Made by a program: the position numbers and the translations under genes. Shown here piece after piece: positions 1 through 8,624 of a stretch of DNA of 64,000 nucleotides; position 1 is the first letter of the stretch, and the number at the start of each line of letters is the position of its first letter. Below the pieces are notes generated by a model. It saw only the letters and a list, made by a program, of their open reading frames with translations, was not told where the DNA came from and made no database searches. The stretch covers positions 62,001-126,000 of the forward strand of contig FR890375.1 in the NCBI GenBank assembly GCA_000432835.1, in the 5' to 3' direction. The stretch comes from Clostridium sp. CAG:417 (lineage in GTDB: Bacteria; Bacillota_I; Bacilli_A; RF39; UBA660).

Positions 1-302
1 GTACGATTTTCCAATTCCGCTAAAATGTATATTAAGTGAATAGCTTTTTCTTCCTTTATAGTTGATATTTCATCAATATAGGCATATATTTCATAATCAT
101 CATTAAAATTGTTTTCCGGATACAAAAAGAAAGAAAAATTTCTAGATAAAAGATAATCATATAATTCTTTTTTATCATTTCTTTTTCTCTTCTTTAATAC
201 AAAATTCCCCTTTTCGGTATCTAGAATTATTGCCTTATTTTTATAGGAATATTTACTTACTTTAAGGTCATATTTATCTATAATACTGGATAAATTATTC
301 AT
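1..302 (-). CDS. YsxE/CotS-like spore kinase-fold protein, 5' part only
   Basis: The first 100 codons of a gene that runs off the left edge of the window. The ATG at 302 overlaps the end of spoVID by 8 bases, so the two are translationally coupled. The visible part starts MNNLSSIIDKYDLKVSKYSY and continues with a segment reading ILDTEKGNFVLKKR. This resembles the start of the aminoglycoside-phosphotransferase-like lobe in CotS/YsxE spore coat proteins, where a glycine-poor loop is followed by a lysine strand. In B. subtilis ysxE also follows spoVID directly, and this synteny is the main support. The catalytic half is outside the window, so kinase activity cannot be judged. Confidence 0.6.
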   Translation of the reverse strand, partial: MNNLSSIIDKYDLKVSKYSYKNKAIILDTEKGNFVLKKRKRNDKKELYDYLLSRNFSFFLYPENNFNDDYEIYAYIDEISTIKEEKAIHLIYILAELENR

Positions 303-1161
303 TAATACTATTGGGAATAATTATCTTAGAATTTAATGTTATTGTTCCAAGATCGTTATATTCTTGTAATTTTTCTTTTGTTATGTTATATTTTTCCATT
401 ACTTTTTCTAAGGTATCTCCTTCTCTTAAAATGTAAATAGAATATGTTGAAAAGCTGTCAGCTTCATCTGTTAAATTAGAAAATAATGAATTAGTATTGG
501 TTGTAGTGGTTGTTTTAGTTTCTTCTTTAGATGTTATTTTTATTTCATCTATTTTTTTCATATAGTGTTCTAGTTCTTTACTTGTATCAGTAATAGTTGA
601 AATATCGGTCATAGTTGGCTCTGCTGGTTCTATTTTAGCATCTATTTCTATATTTTCTTTTTCTATACTTGCTGGTTTCATAGGTATTTCTTTCTCCTTT
701 TCGTCTTTACTGTCGCCATCGCATTCTCTTTCCTTATCATCACATTCTTCTTTTGTATCTATTGACTTAACTTCTTGTTCTTCTTGTTCAATTTTTTCTT
801 CTCTGTCTTCAGCAATTGTAGGATCTTTTTCTTCGATTAGTTCTCTTCCCTCTATTAACACATCTATGTTACTTCTTAAAATATCGTCGTCAATAATTTC
901 ATAGTTAAAGTTTTCTATTGATAGTTTACATGTATTTAATTCACATTTTTCTAATATGGATATTTCTACTGGTAAATTAAAGGAAAAGTCTTCTTCTAAT
1001 CTGCTGGCTTCTGTCATTTTATATTTTCCACTAATAAAAAAGCTACCTTCTATATTGTTTGAATCAATAAATTTTAAGTTATCTTCTAAGGTAATTTCTG
1101 TTATTTCTCCTATCATTGTTGGAAATTCCAAATCTTTAGTAAAAGATACTTTCTTTTTCAT
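295..1161 (-). CDS. spoVID: Stage VI sporulation protein D (SpoVID-like), LysM protein
   Basis: 288 residues. Residues 1-110 form a beta-rich domain like the N-terminal domain of SpoVID/SipL. Residues 110-235 are a very acidic, low-complexity linker rich in Glu, Asp and Lys. Residues 240-288 form a LysM domain (YILREGDTLEKVMEKYNIT, then a closing IIIPNS). In B. subtilis SpoVID is the mother-cell protein that makes the coat encase the forespore and binds SpoIVA, which is also encoded here (48382). An AGAGGAG-type ribosome site precedes the ATG. The gene is shorter than the 575-residue B. subtilis protein, mostly in the linker. A ysxE-like gene follows with overlap, as in Bacillus. Confidence 0.8.
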   Translation of the reverse strand: MKKKVSFTKDLEFPTMIGEITEITLEDNLKFIDSNNIEGSFFISGKYKMTEASRLEEDFSFNLPVEISILEKCELNTCKLSIENFNYEIIDDDILRSNIDVLIEGRELIEEKDPTIAEDREEKIEQEEQEVKSIDTKEECDDKERECDGDSKDEKEKEIPMKPASIEKENIEIDAKIEPAEPTMTDISTITDTSKELEHYMKKIDEIKITSKEETKTTTTTNTNSLFSNLTDEADSFSTYSIYILREGDTLEKVMEKYNITKEKLQEYNDLGTITLNSKIIIPNSINE

Positions 1162-1182
1162 ATAAATCTCCTCTCATCACTT

Positions 1183-1191
1183 AATATTATG
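1183..1191 (-). promoter_or_regulatory. Candidate mother-cell sigma (SigE/SigK-type) -10 element before spoVID
   Basis: Reads CATAATATT on the minus strand and fits the CATANNNT -10 of sigma-E/sigma-K promoters. It lies 22 bases upstream of the spoVID start and just downstream of the lon-unit terminator, where a new promoter is needed. No convincing -35 was found. Confidence 0.4.
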
Positions 1192-1193
1192 GA

Positions 1194-1225
1194 TCAAGGC
1201 AAAAAAAAAGAACTAAATTAGTTCA
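1194..1225 (-). terminator. Rho-independent terminator of the lon unit
   Basis: On the minus strand GAACTA-ATT-TAGTTC (1210-1224) is followed by nine or more T (plus-strand A run 1201-1209). It lies just past the stop of the gene at 1234-1935. Confidence 0.75.
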
Positions 1226-1233
1226 AAATACTA

Positions 1234-1935
1234 TTATAATTGTTTGATTTTTGGTACTTTTATTTCTTTATTTATATAGTCAGTAATTTCTATTCCAGAC
1301 TTATATAATTCTTTTGTTAGCATTTTTGTTTTCTTGGCTATTGCTAATACATTTGTAATGGTAGTTGTCTCTTCTCTTATAAAACTTAAGATATTGTCAT
1401 TTTCTAGATTTTCTTTGAAGTTTGTTACCATATAAGCAGTTGATGAAAGTATTTTAAAGATGTTGTTTTCATTAATAAAAAGTGATCTGTTTTTTAGTGA
1501 ATTTATTAAGTCAGCATCATATTCCATTAGTTCTAATAATGTTTCTTTTAATAACTTATAGTCATACATGTATTCCAAAGTTAGTCTTTTTCCTAATCTT
1601 AATTTACATTGTTGGAGTATATAACTATTCATTTCTTCCATGGAATTATTATGGCATTTTTCTGTATTTATTTTAATAATAGCATAATTAATTTTGGTAA
1701 GTCTATTAACATTTTCGGTTTTAAAGCGTCCGTTGTTAACTATTAAAAGTAGTTTTTCATATATATCTTTTTTTAAAAAAAGGCAACGAGAATCAAAGTT
1801 AAGCAATAAATTTATATTTTCTAGAAGATAATCTCGTAATTCCTCTGTATTAAACATTGCGACTATTTCTTCTGCTGGTGCTAATAATAATATATCTCTA
1901 ACTGCTATAAAACCTTCTAAACTATTTTCTATCAT
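1234..1935 (-). CDS. Uncharacterised protein between lon and spoVID
   Basis: 234 residues starting MIENSLEGFIAVRDILLLAP. I chose the ATG at 1935, which overlaps the lon end by 14 bases. A further in-frame ATG at 1977 would need a 56-base overlap with lon. The sequence is soluble and appears all-helical, with no signal peptide, membrane segment or recognisable catalytic motif. It is co-transcribed with lon and ends at a strong terminator, so it does not share the spoVID transcript. I do not recognise the family. A role linked to Lon or to sporulation is only suggested by position. Confidence 0.75.
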   Translation of the reverse strand: MIENSLEGFIAVRDILLLAPAEEIVAMFNTEELRDYLLENINLLLNFDSRCLFLKKDIYEKLLLIVNNGRFKTENVNRLTKINYAIIKINTEKCHNNSMEEMNSYILQQCKLRLGKRLTLEYMYDYKLLKETLLELMEYDADLINSLKNRSLFINENNIFKILSSTAYMVTNFKENLENDNILSFIREETTTITNVLAIAKKTKMLTKELYKSGIEITDYINKEIKVPKIKQL

Positions 1936-4234
1936 TTTTAAACACCATATTATATATGTCAAAATATTCATCAACATATATAAATTGTAGTCCTTCCTTT
2001 AATTCTTCCGCCAACTCATCGATGTCACTTTTATTTTTTTGAGGTACAAATATTTTTTTAATACCTGCTCGTTTTGATCCAATTACTTTTTCTCTAAGTC
2101 CACCAATTGGAAGAATTTTACCCCTTAGGGTTATTTCCCCAGTCATGGATATATCACTTGGAACTGCTTTCTTGGATAATAAACTTACTAAGGTTGTCAC
2201 AAGAGCTACTCCAGCACTTGGACCGTCTTTTTTTATAGCACCATCTGGGACATGAATATGAATATTAATTTTTTTCATTAGTTCTTCATCTATATTAAAA
2301 TCTTTAGCATGTGATTCTACATAACTTAAAGCAATCTGAGCAGATTCTTGCATTACTTTTCCTAGTGATCCAGTTAATAATAATTTACCTTCACCGCTAT
2401 AATATGTTGCTTCTATTGGTAATATGTCACCGCCAAATACAGTATAGGCCATACCATTTACGACACCTATTCTTTTTTCGTTATCGATATGTTCATATTC
2501 ATACTTACCTTTTCCAAGTAATGTTTCTACTTGTTTCTCATCAATTACGTATGCCGCTATGGTTTTGTCAGTTAAAATTTTTCTAACTATTTTTCTTAAA
2601 ATAGTAGCAATTAATCTCTCTAATTCACGTACTCCGGCTTCTTTTGTATAATTATTAATTATTTTTATGATAGCATCATCAGTGAACTGAACCTCAATTT
2701 CTGTTAGACCGTGTTCATGTAGTTGTTTTGGTATTAAGTAATCTTTAGCAATAGATTGCTTTTCTTGTTCTGTATAACTAGGTACTTCAATTATTTCTAA
2801 TCTATCTTGTAATTCATAAGGTATTTGTTCTATATAGTTGGCTGTTAAAATAAACATAACTTGTGATAAATCATAATCTTCTTCTATATAGTGATCTGAA
2901 AATTTATTATTTTGTTCAGGATCTAATACCTCTAGTAGACTACTAGCAGGGTCTCCCTTAATATCTTTTCTTAATTTGTCAATTTCGTCGATGATAAATA
3001 CAGGGTTAGAACTGCCTGCCTTACGCATTCCCTGAATAATTCTTCCAGGTAAGGCTCCTACATAAGTTCTTCTATGTCCTACTATTTCGGCCTCATCATT
3101 TATTCCACCAACTGATATTTTGGTTGATTTTTTCTTTAAAGCAGTCGCAATAGAAAGAGCTAGACTTGTTTTTCCTACTCCTGGGGGACCTACAAGACAA
3201 ATTATAGGACTACGTAGATTATTAGTATTTTGTTTTACAGCTAAATATTCTATTATCCTGTCTTTTACTTTTTCTAATCCAAAGTGTGTTGAGTTTAGGC
3301 TTGCTTCTACTTTTCTTAAATCATTTTCATCTTTTGTAAATTTATTCCAAGGGATATTTAATAGCCAATCAAGATAATCTCTAATTATGCCTGATTCTGG
3401 AGAGGCAGCTGAAGTTGATTCATAACGTTTCAATTCCCTTTTGATACGATTTTTTACTTGTCTACTGCAATTCAATTTAGAGTATTTTTTATTAATTTCT
3501 GCTATTTCATTTTCCTTACTATTAAAATCGCCTAATTCTTGTTGAATAACATTCATTTTTTCACGGAGATAATACTCTTTTTGACTTTTTTCTAATTCTT
3601 TGCCGACTTTTTCTTCTATTTTTTCTTCCAATTCAATAAATTTAATATCCTCATTCATATCTTCTATCAGCATACGAACTCGTTTTATTGGATTTAGTTC
3701 TAGAATATATTTTTTCTTTTTTTCATTATTTAAAGGAAGAAAAGCGGCAATGATATCTGTTAAATCTTCCACTGTATCTATTAGATTAAGTTGACCCATG
3801 ATTGAATTTGAAACATAGGGAACTTTATTAATATATCTTTCTAAAGACTTAATAAGGAGATTCTTATAATTAACGTCATCTTCCTCATTTACTTCAGAGT
3901 TTATTTCTTTATAATTAGCAAAATAAAGGGTATTGTCATTAAAATATTCAGTTACTTCTACTCTTTTTACACCAAATAGGGTTATTCTTGTTTTACCATT
4001 TGGAACATCTATTTTCATTTTTATTTCTGCAAGAGTTGCTATTCGGGGAAGTTCTGTTATATCAGGAAATTCTGTAGTTGTATTATATGGGTTTACTAGG
4101 AGTAACTCTTTAGAACCATTTTCCTCAAGAAGAGAAAATATCTCTTTATCATCAAAATTATCAGTTTCAAATCTTACTTCAGAATTTGGAAATAAGATTA
4201 TGTCATTTGTTAGAAATACATTTATTTTGTTCAT
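1922..4234 (-). CDS. lon: ATP-dependent protease Lon
   Basis: 770 residues, the usual LonA length. Order: N-terminal substrate-binding domain (1-200), coiled coil (200-300), AAA+ module with Walker A GPPGVGKT (349-356) and Walker B FIIDEID (about 413-419), then a serine-lysine protease domain with catalytic Ser673 in KDGPSAG and Lys716 in LREK. It degrades misfolded and regulatory proteins in the cytoplasm. B. subtilis has LonA near engB and LonB in sporulation. No membrane segment is present, so this is the LonA type. It has its own promoter (4269-4296) and is coupled to the unknown gene downstream. Confidence 0.97.
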   Translation of the reverse strand: MNKINVFLTNDIILFPNSEVRFETDNFDDKEIFSLLEENGSKELLLVNPYNTTTEFPDITELPRIATLAEIKMKIDVPNGKTRITLFGVKRVEVTEYFNDNTLYFANYKEINSEVNEEDDVNYKNLLIKSLERYINKVPYVSNSIMGQLNLIDTVEDLTDIIAAFLPLNNEKKKKYILELNPIKRVRMLIEDMNEDIKFIELEEKIEEKVGKELEKSQKEYYLREKMNVIQQELGDFNSKENEIAEINKKYSKLNCSRQVKNRIKRELKRYESTSAASPESGIIRDYLDWLLNIPWNKFTKDENDLRKVEASLNSTHFGLEKVKDRIIEYLAVKQNTNNLRSPIICLVGPPGVGKTSLALSIATALKKKSTKISVGGINDEAEIVGHRRTYVGALPGRIIQGMRKAGSSNPVFIIDEIDKLRKDIKGDPASSLLEVLDPEQNNKFSDHYIEEDYDLSQVMFILTANYIEQIPYELQDRLEIIEVPSYTEQEKQSIAKDYLIPKQLHEHGLTEIEVQFTDDAIIKIINNYTKEAGVRELERLIATILRKIVRKILTDKTIAAYVIDEKQVETLLGKGKYEYEHIDNEKRIGVVNGMAYTVFGGDILPIEATYYSGEGKLLLTGSLGKVMQESAQIALSYVESHAKDFNIDEELMKKINIHIHVPDGAIKKDGPSAGVALVTTLVSLLSKKAVPSDISMTGEITLRGKILPIGGLREKVIGSKRAGIKKIFVPQKNKSDIDELAEELKEGLQFIYVDEYFDIYNMVFKNDRK

Positions 4235-4268
4235 AAGGTATCTCCCCCAGTTTCAAGATATGCTTACT

Positions 4269-4296
4269 ATTATAACTTAATTTGAAAATAATTCAA
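4269..4296 (-). promoter_or_regulatory. Sigma-A promoter of lon
   Basis: Minus strand: -35 TTGAAT (4291-4296), 16-base spacer, -10 TATAAT (4269-4274), 35 bases before the lon ATG. No CIRCE or CtsR-like repeat was seen around it. Confidence 0.7.
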
Positions 4297-4331
4297 TGTA
4301 AAAAACAATTTTTTTGTCAAAAAAAGAGCAA

Positions 4332-6335
4332 TTAATTATTTCTTTTGCTCTCTTCAATATTTTTCTTAAAATCTTCTTCTGACCAGATCGTAATACCTAA
4401 TTCTACAGCCTTATCATATTTACTTCCTGGCTCGGCACCGGCTATTACAACATCAGTCTTTTTAGAAACAGAACTACTTGTTTTACCACCATAATTTTCA
4501 ATTAGATTTTTAGCCTCATCTCTTTTATATTCTGCCATAGTTCCTGTTAGGACAAATGTTTTACCATAAAATGTTTCATCTTTGATGATTTTTTGACCAA
4601 GATAATTCATATTTATTCCATATTGTTTTAATCTTTCAATTATAATTTTATTATCTTCTTTTTGGAAATAATCAACGATACTTTTCGCAATTATTTCGCC
4701 AATATCATTAATACTACTTAAATCTTCTAGAGTTGCTTTCATTATATTATCAATATTATGGTAGTGTGACGCAATTATCTTTGCTGTTTTACTTCCTACA
4801 TGAGGAATTCCAAGTCCAAAGAGAAGCTTTTCAAGAGAATTGCTTTTACTTTTTTCTATTGCTTCAAGTAATTTAGTTACAGATTTTTCACCATATCCTT
4901 CTAATCTTGTTAAGTCCTCACGATGTGTTTGTAAAAGATAAATATCTGGTATGGTTCTAATAAATGAAAAGTTGAAAAAGTCTTCCATTATCTTTTCACC
5001 TAATCCATCTATATTCATAGCATCTCTTTCAGCAAAATGAATTAAGGATTCTATTTTTCTTGTAGGACAATGTTCATTTAGGCAGAAATAATCAACCTGT
5101 CCTTCTTTTTTTACAAGAGTTGTTCCACAAATAGGACAATTATGAATCATTTCAAAATTCTTTTCATTACCCGTTCTTCTTTCCTTTTTTACTTCTACAA
5201 CTTCAGGTATAACATCTCCTGCTTTTCTAATAGAAACTATATCTCCGATTCTTAAATCTTTTTCTTTTATATAATTTTCGTTATGAAGAGTTGCCCTAGC
5301 AATAGTAGACCCCATTACTATAACTGGATCTAAAACTGCATTAGGAGTAATTTGACCTGTTCTTCCGACTGTAAAAATTATATCATTTAATCTTGTTAAT
5401 ACTTCTTCAGCTGGAAACTTATAGGCAGTTGCCCATTTTGGATATTTAGCTGTAAAGCCTAGTTCTTGTTGTTGATCAATGTTGTTAACTTTAATGACAA
5501 TGCCATCAATGTCATAGGGAAGACTCTTTCGTTCTGCGTTTTTTTCTGAAATAAATTCTAATACTTCATTTATATTATTTACTAACCTATTATTTGGATT
5601 AGTTTTAAAGCCTAGTTTTTTCATAAATTCTAGGGCTTCATAATGTGTATGTATTCCATAGTCTAGTGGATTAGGAAGATGATATATCCAAACGTCTAAT
5701 CCTCTTTTTGCCGCTACTTTACTGTCTAATTGTCTAATGGAACCAGCTGCTCCATTTCTAGCATTTTGGAGGGGCTTTTCACCATTTTTTATTCTTTCTA
5801 AGTTTACTTTTTCTAGGGACTTTTTACTCATGTAAATTTCGCCGCGAACCTCTATATCTATATCTTCATTTAGAGTTAGAGGAACTGATTTTATGGTTTT
5901 AACATTATGGGTAATATCCTCACCAACAACACCATCTCCTCTAGTTGCAGCTCTTACTAACTTACCATGTTCATATAGTAGGGAAACTGATAAACCGTCT
6001 ATTTTTAATTCACAGACATATTGAGGTCTAATGCCTTCTTTTTTTATTCTCTCATCAAAATTTACAACTTCGCTTTCACTAAAAACATCACTTAATGACA
6101 TCATTGGTATTTTATGAGTAACTTTTTTAAAAGAATCTAGGACTTCTCCTCCTACTCTTTTTGTAGGAGAATCATCTCTTGCAAACTCTTTATATTTTTG
6201 TTCAAGTTCTTCTAACTCACGTAAATATTTATCATATTCTTGATCTGTTATTGTCGGTTCATCTAAAACGTAATACTTATAATTTGCATCATTTAAAATA
6301 TTAGTTAATTCTTCTACTCTTTTTTTTATGTCCAT
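4332..6335 (-). CDS. ligA: NAD-dependent DNA ligase LigA
   Basis: 667 residues from the ATG at 6335. The in-frame GTG at 6344 was rejected because the ribosome site AAGGTGAT overlaps it. Seals nicks using NAD+ in replication and repair. Order: Ia/adenylation domain with AMP-accepting Lys111 (CELKIDG), OB fold, Cys4 zinc site (CPIC then CLNEHC, about 405-428), helix-hairpin-helix domain, and C-terminal BRCT domain (about 587-667). The length is typical. pcrA lies upstream on the same strand as in B. subtilis (pcrA-ligA), but here two genes and a terminator separate them, so ligA has its own promoter. Confidence 0.97.
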   Translation of the reverse strand: MDIKKRVEELTNILNDANYKYYVLDEPTITDQEYDKYLRELEELEQKYKEFARDDSPTKRVGGEVLDSFKKVTHKIPMMSLSDVFSESEVVNFDERIKKEGIRPQYVCELKIDGLSVSLLYEHGKLVRAATRGDGVVGEDITHNVKTIKSVPLTLNEDIDIEVRGEIYMSKKSLEKVNLERIKNGEKPLQNARNGAAGSIRQLDSKVAAKRGLDVWIYHLPNPLDYGIHTHYEALEFMKKLGFKTNPNNRLVNNINEVLEFISEKNAERKSLPYDIDGIVIKVNNIDQQQELGFTAKYPKWATAYKFPAEEVLTRLNDIIFTVGRTGQITPNAVLDPVIVMGSTIARATLHNENYIKEKDLRIGDIVSIRKAGDVIPEVVEVKKERRTGNEKNFEMIHNCPICGTTLVKKEGQVDYFCLNEHCPTRKIESLIHFAERDAMNIDGLGEKIMEDFFNFSFIRTIPDIYLLQTHREDLTRLEGYGEKSVTKLLEAIEKSKSNSLEKLLFGLGIPHVGSKTAKIIASHYHNIDNIMKATLEDLSSINDIGEIIAKSIVDYFQKEDNKIIIERLKQYGINMNYLGQKIIKDETFYGKTFVLTGTMAEYKRDEAKNLIENYGGKTSSSVSKKTDVVIAGAEPGSKYDKAVELGITIWSEEDFKKNIEESKRNN

Positions 6336-6351
6336 TATTATCACCTTTTTT

Positions 6352-6380
6352 ATTGTACTAGATTTATTTTATAAAGTCTA
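6352..6380 (-). promoter_or_regulatory. Sigma-A promoter of ligA
   Basis: Minus strand: -35 TAGACT (6375-6380), 17-base spacer, -10 TACAAT (6352-6357), close to the ribosome site. Confidence 0.55.
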
Positions 6381-6415
6381 TATTTTGAAAAAAACTACTT
6401 TAATTTATATACTTA

Positions 6416-6424
6416 TGATATACT
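6416..6424 (+). promoter_or_regulatory. Extended -10 promoter of the gene at 6445
   Basis: TGATATACT (6416-6424) matches the extended -10 form TGNTATAAT. No -35 is found at proper spacing. It lies 20 bases before the start codon. Confidence 0.4.
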
Positions 6425-6444
6425 TTTTTATGGAGGATATGTAT

Positions 6445-6933
6445 ATGAATGAATTTAATACTATTGATAAGGTTAAAAGTTTATTTGAATCTTTTGAAAT
6501 GAATGGAAATCAAAATTCCTATTTTATAGGATATGTTAAAGCCCCTACTAAAGCTTCTTTACTTGGTGGCGCTGTGGGAGGAATGGTTGCTGGAATGCAA
6601 GCGGCACAAGAAAATCAATGTAGTGCTTATTTAATAAATGGTACTAATGAAGGAATTGGTTTAATCCCGCTTGTAACTGGTGATGGAAGTGCCTTATTTG
6701 CTTTACGTCCTGATAAATTAGTAACTGTTCCTAATAAATTTTATTTTTTCAAGAATGAGGAAATAAAGAGTCTAAAAATTAAAAGGGCAAATTTGATTAG
6801 TTTGGTTTCAAAAGAAATAACAATTAAACTAGGTAATGGTAGAGTAATTAATCTTATGGTTAACAATAAAGAAAAAGCTTTACCATATCATGAAATGGAG
6901 TTTACAAAATTTGTAAATAGTCATAAAAATTAA
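6445..6933 (+). CDS. Uncharacterised protein with glycine-rich hydrophobic segment
   Basis: 162 residues from the ATG at 6445, six bases after GGAGGAT. Longer in-frame readings upstream would run through the promoter region and give an unlikely hydrophobic extension. Residues about 30-52 contain LLGGAVGGMVAGMQAA, a glycine-zipper-like stretch embedded in an otherwise beta-rich protein. The C-terminal half (about 75-160) alternates strands in a way compatible with a PH-like fold. No signal peptide or catalytic motif is visible. It is a single-gene unit with its own promoter and terminator, divergent from ligA. The family is not recognised. Confidence 0.8.
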   Translation: MNEFNTIDKVKSLFESFEMNGNQNSYFIGYVKAPTKASLLGGAVGGMVAGMQAAQENQCSAYLINGTNEGIGLIPLVTGDGSALFALRPDKLVTVPNKFYFFKNEEIKSLKIKRANLISLVSKEITIKLGNGRVINLMVNNKEKALPYHEMEFTKFVNSHKN

Positions 6934-6942
6934 TAATTAATT

Positions 6943-6968
6943 ATCTCGCTTAGGGCGAGTTTTTTTTT
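6943..6968 (+). terminator. Terminator of the gene at 6445
   Basis: CTCGC (6945-6949) and GCGAG (6955-6959) with a short loop, followed by nine T. Confidence 0.8.
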
Positions 6969-6969
6969 A

Positions 6970-6994
6970 CAAAAAAAGAACTAACTTTTGTTAG
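6970..6994 (-). terminator. Terminator of the BI-1 gene
   Basis: Minus strand stem AGCTAAC/GTTAGTT with a four-base loop, followed by seven T. It is directly downstream of the stop at 6997. Confidence 0.75.
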
Positions 6995-6996
6995 CT

Positions 6997-7641
6997 CTAA
7001 TTATCATTTGCTTTTCCTAATAGTTTTAATAAATTTATAAATAGGTTTATAAAGTCTAGGTATAGTTGAAAGGCTCCATAAATAGCTCCTTTATCCTCGC
7101 CTACTTCTCTTATAATGTATTCTGCATTTTTCATATCATATATGATATACGCTATAAAGACGATAGTAGATATTATAGTAATTATTAAGTCAAGCATTGA
7201 TGATTTTACGAATATGTTTACTATTCCAGCTACTAAAATAGCAAGTAGACTCATCAAAAGCCACATTGACATTTTTGAAAGATCTTTTTTTGTAGTCATT
7301 CCAATTACTGCAAAGGCCAAGAAAACTATGGATGTTATTAAGAAAATACTCATAATACTTGATAGTTTAAAGGCTAGGAATATTACACCAAATGTTATTC
7401 CTGTTAAGAATGAATATATTAAGTAACAAATTATAGCTGTTAATTTACTCATTTTATGTAGTCTTGTTGAAAAGAATATAGCTATTGCTATTTCAATAAT
7501 GGCAAGTATTATATATGTACCACCACTATTAAGTCTTAATGTAGCATATGGATAAAGTGATAAACTATATCCAGTTAAGAATGTAATTATTAAACCTATG
7601 AATAACCATGTAAAAACTTTAGGATATTTTTCTTGAATCAT
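6997..7641 (-). CDS. Bax inhibitor-1/YccA family membrane protein
   Basis: 214 residues with seven hydrophobic segments. The C-terminal signature YLDFINLFINLLKLLG, preceded by an acidic residue-bearing helix (IIYDMKNAE), is typical of the BI-1/YccA/YetJ family. In B. subtilis YetJ is a pH-sensitive calcium leak channel. In other bacteria YccA interacts with the FtsH protease. The start ATG at 7641 follows GAGGTGAA. It lies downstream of the nucleotidyltransferase gene with a 59-base gap and ends at a terminator, probably closing the pcrA unit. The precise function is unknown. Confidence 0.85.
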   Translation of the reverse strand: MIQEKYPKVFTWLFIGLIITFLTGYSLSLYPYATLRLNSGGTYIILAIIEIAIAIFFSTRLHKMSKLTAIICYLIYSFLTGITFGVIFLAFKLSSIMSIFLITSIVFLAFAVIGMTTKKDLSKMSMWLLMSLLAILVAGIVNIFVKSSMLDLIITIISTIVFIAYIIYDMKNAEYIIREVGEDKGAIYGAFQLYLDFINLFINLLKLLGKANDN

Positions 7642-7700
7642 ATTTCACCTCTTATTATATTATACTATTTTTTTGATATTATTCAAATAGTATTAATCTG

Positions 7701-8615
7701 TTATGACCATAATGTTTTATTATATTCTCCATTCTCTACTAACTTATTAATGGCATCTTTTACTTCATTTAAATCTTCTTTATATGTTACTCCATGCCAT
7801 GTTGCGGTTGTTCCTATTACTTTGACATTAGCAACATCATCTTCTATTGCTTCAAATAATACGTCTGGTATTAAGAATTCGGCTGATGCTGCATTATCTT
7901 TGTTTTCTTCTAAAAATTTAGGTAGTTTTTTCTCAATGTAAGAAAAGATACTTGGAGTAAATAGTAACATATTCATAGATACTGTTGTATCATCTGATAC
8001 TGTAAATGGAGTTTTTCCAGATAGAGGTTGGGCAACTATGATGCCATCTTTTCTTTCAACTTTACTTTCAGTAAGTTTTTTCAAATATCCATTCTCTACT
8101 TCACATATTCCTCTTTTAACAGAACCAATAGATGACATAGTATTTTTAACAATATATCCAATCATTCCATAATTTTCTTTATCCGTTTTTTCTACATTTA
8201 ATAAAAATTCGCTTGCCTTAAAATAAGCATCTCGTCCATAGAAATCATCTGCATTAATAATTGCGAATGGTTCATGTACTTTTTCTTTACAGCAAAGTAT
8301 TGCTTGAGCTGTACCAAGTGGTTTTTCTCTATTTTTAATTTCTTGGTATTCATCAGGAATATTGTCATTTTTTTGGAACACATATTCAACATTTATATGT
8401 GGTTCTACTCTTTTACCAATTGTTTCTTTAAATACAGTAAAATTCTCTTCTTTTATTATGAACACAACTTTATTAAATCCTGCTTTAATAGCGTCATATA
8501 TTGAATAGTCTATTATAAACTCATTACTTGGACCCATTGGTTCAATTTGTTTTAATCCCCCAAAACGGCTTCCCATACCTGCAGCCATTATAACTAATGT
8601 AATATTTTTTTTCAT
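7701..8615 (-). CDS. Sugar-phosphate nucleotidyltransferase family protein
   Basis: 304 residues. The N-terminus VIMAAGMGSRFGGLKQ is the nucleotide-binding signature of the GT-A-like NTP_transferase fold, and INADDFYG (about residue 100) supplies the metal-binding Asp. The pattern fits nucleotidyltransferases that make NDP-sugars or NDP-alcohols for surface polymers. It is not a standard GalU, whose start reads IPAAGLGTRF and includes the GTRFLPATK motif, so the sugar is not assigned. The ATG follows AAGGAG, nine bases after the pcrA stop, so it is co-transcribed with pcrA. Confidence 0.8.
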   Translation of the reverse strand: MKKNITLVIMAAGMGSRFGGLKQIEPMGPSNEFIIDYSIYDAIKAGFNKVVFIIKEENFTVFKETIGKRVEPHINVEYVFQKNDNIPDEYQEIKNREKPLGTAQAILCCKEKVHEPFAIINADDFYGRDAYFKASEFLLNVEKTDKENYGMIGYIVKNTMSSIGSVKRGICEVENGYLKKLTESKVERKDGIIVAQPLSGKTPFTVSDDTTVSMNMLLFTPSIFSYIEKKLPKFLEENKDNAASAEFLIPDVLFEAIEDDVANVKVIGTTATWHGVTYKEDLNEVKDAINKLVENGEYNKTLWS

Positions 8616-8624
8616 GTTTTCTCC

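Noticed and set aside
3933..4280. Plus-strand reading frame opposite the lon start
   Set aside because: Antisense to a conserved gene, with hydrophobic biased composition typical of the complement of AT-rich coding DNA.
6336..6344. GTG at 6344 as start of ligA
   Set aside because: It lies in the ribosome site AAGGTGAT; the ATG at 6335 has proper spacing. The same logic moved the starts of ffh, rny, nrnA, thiI and others.
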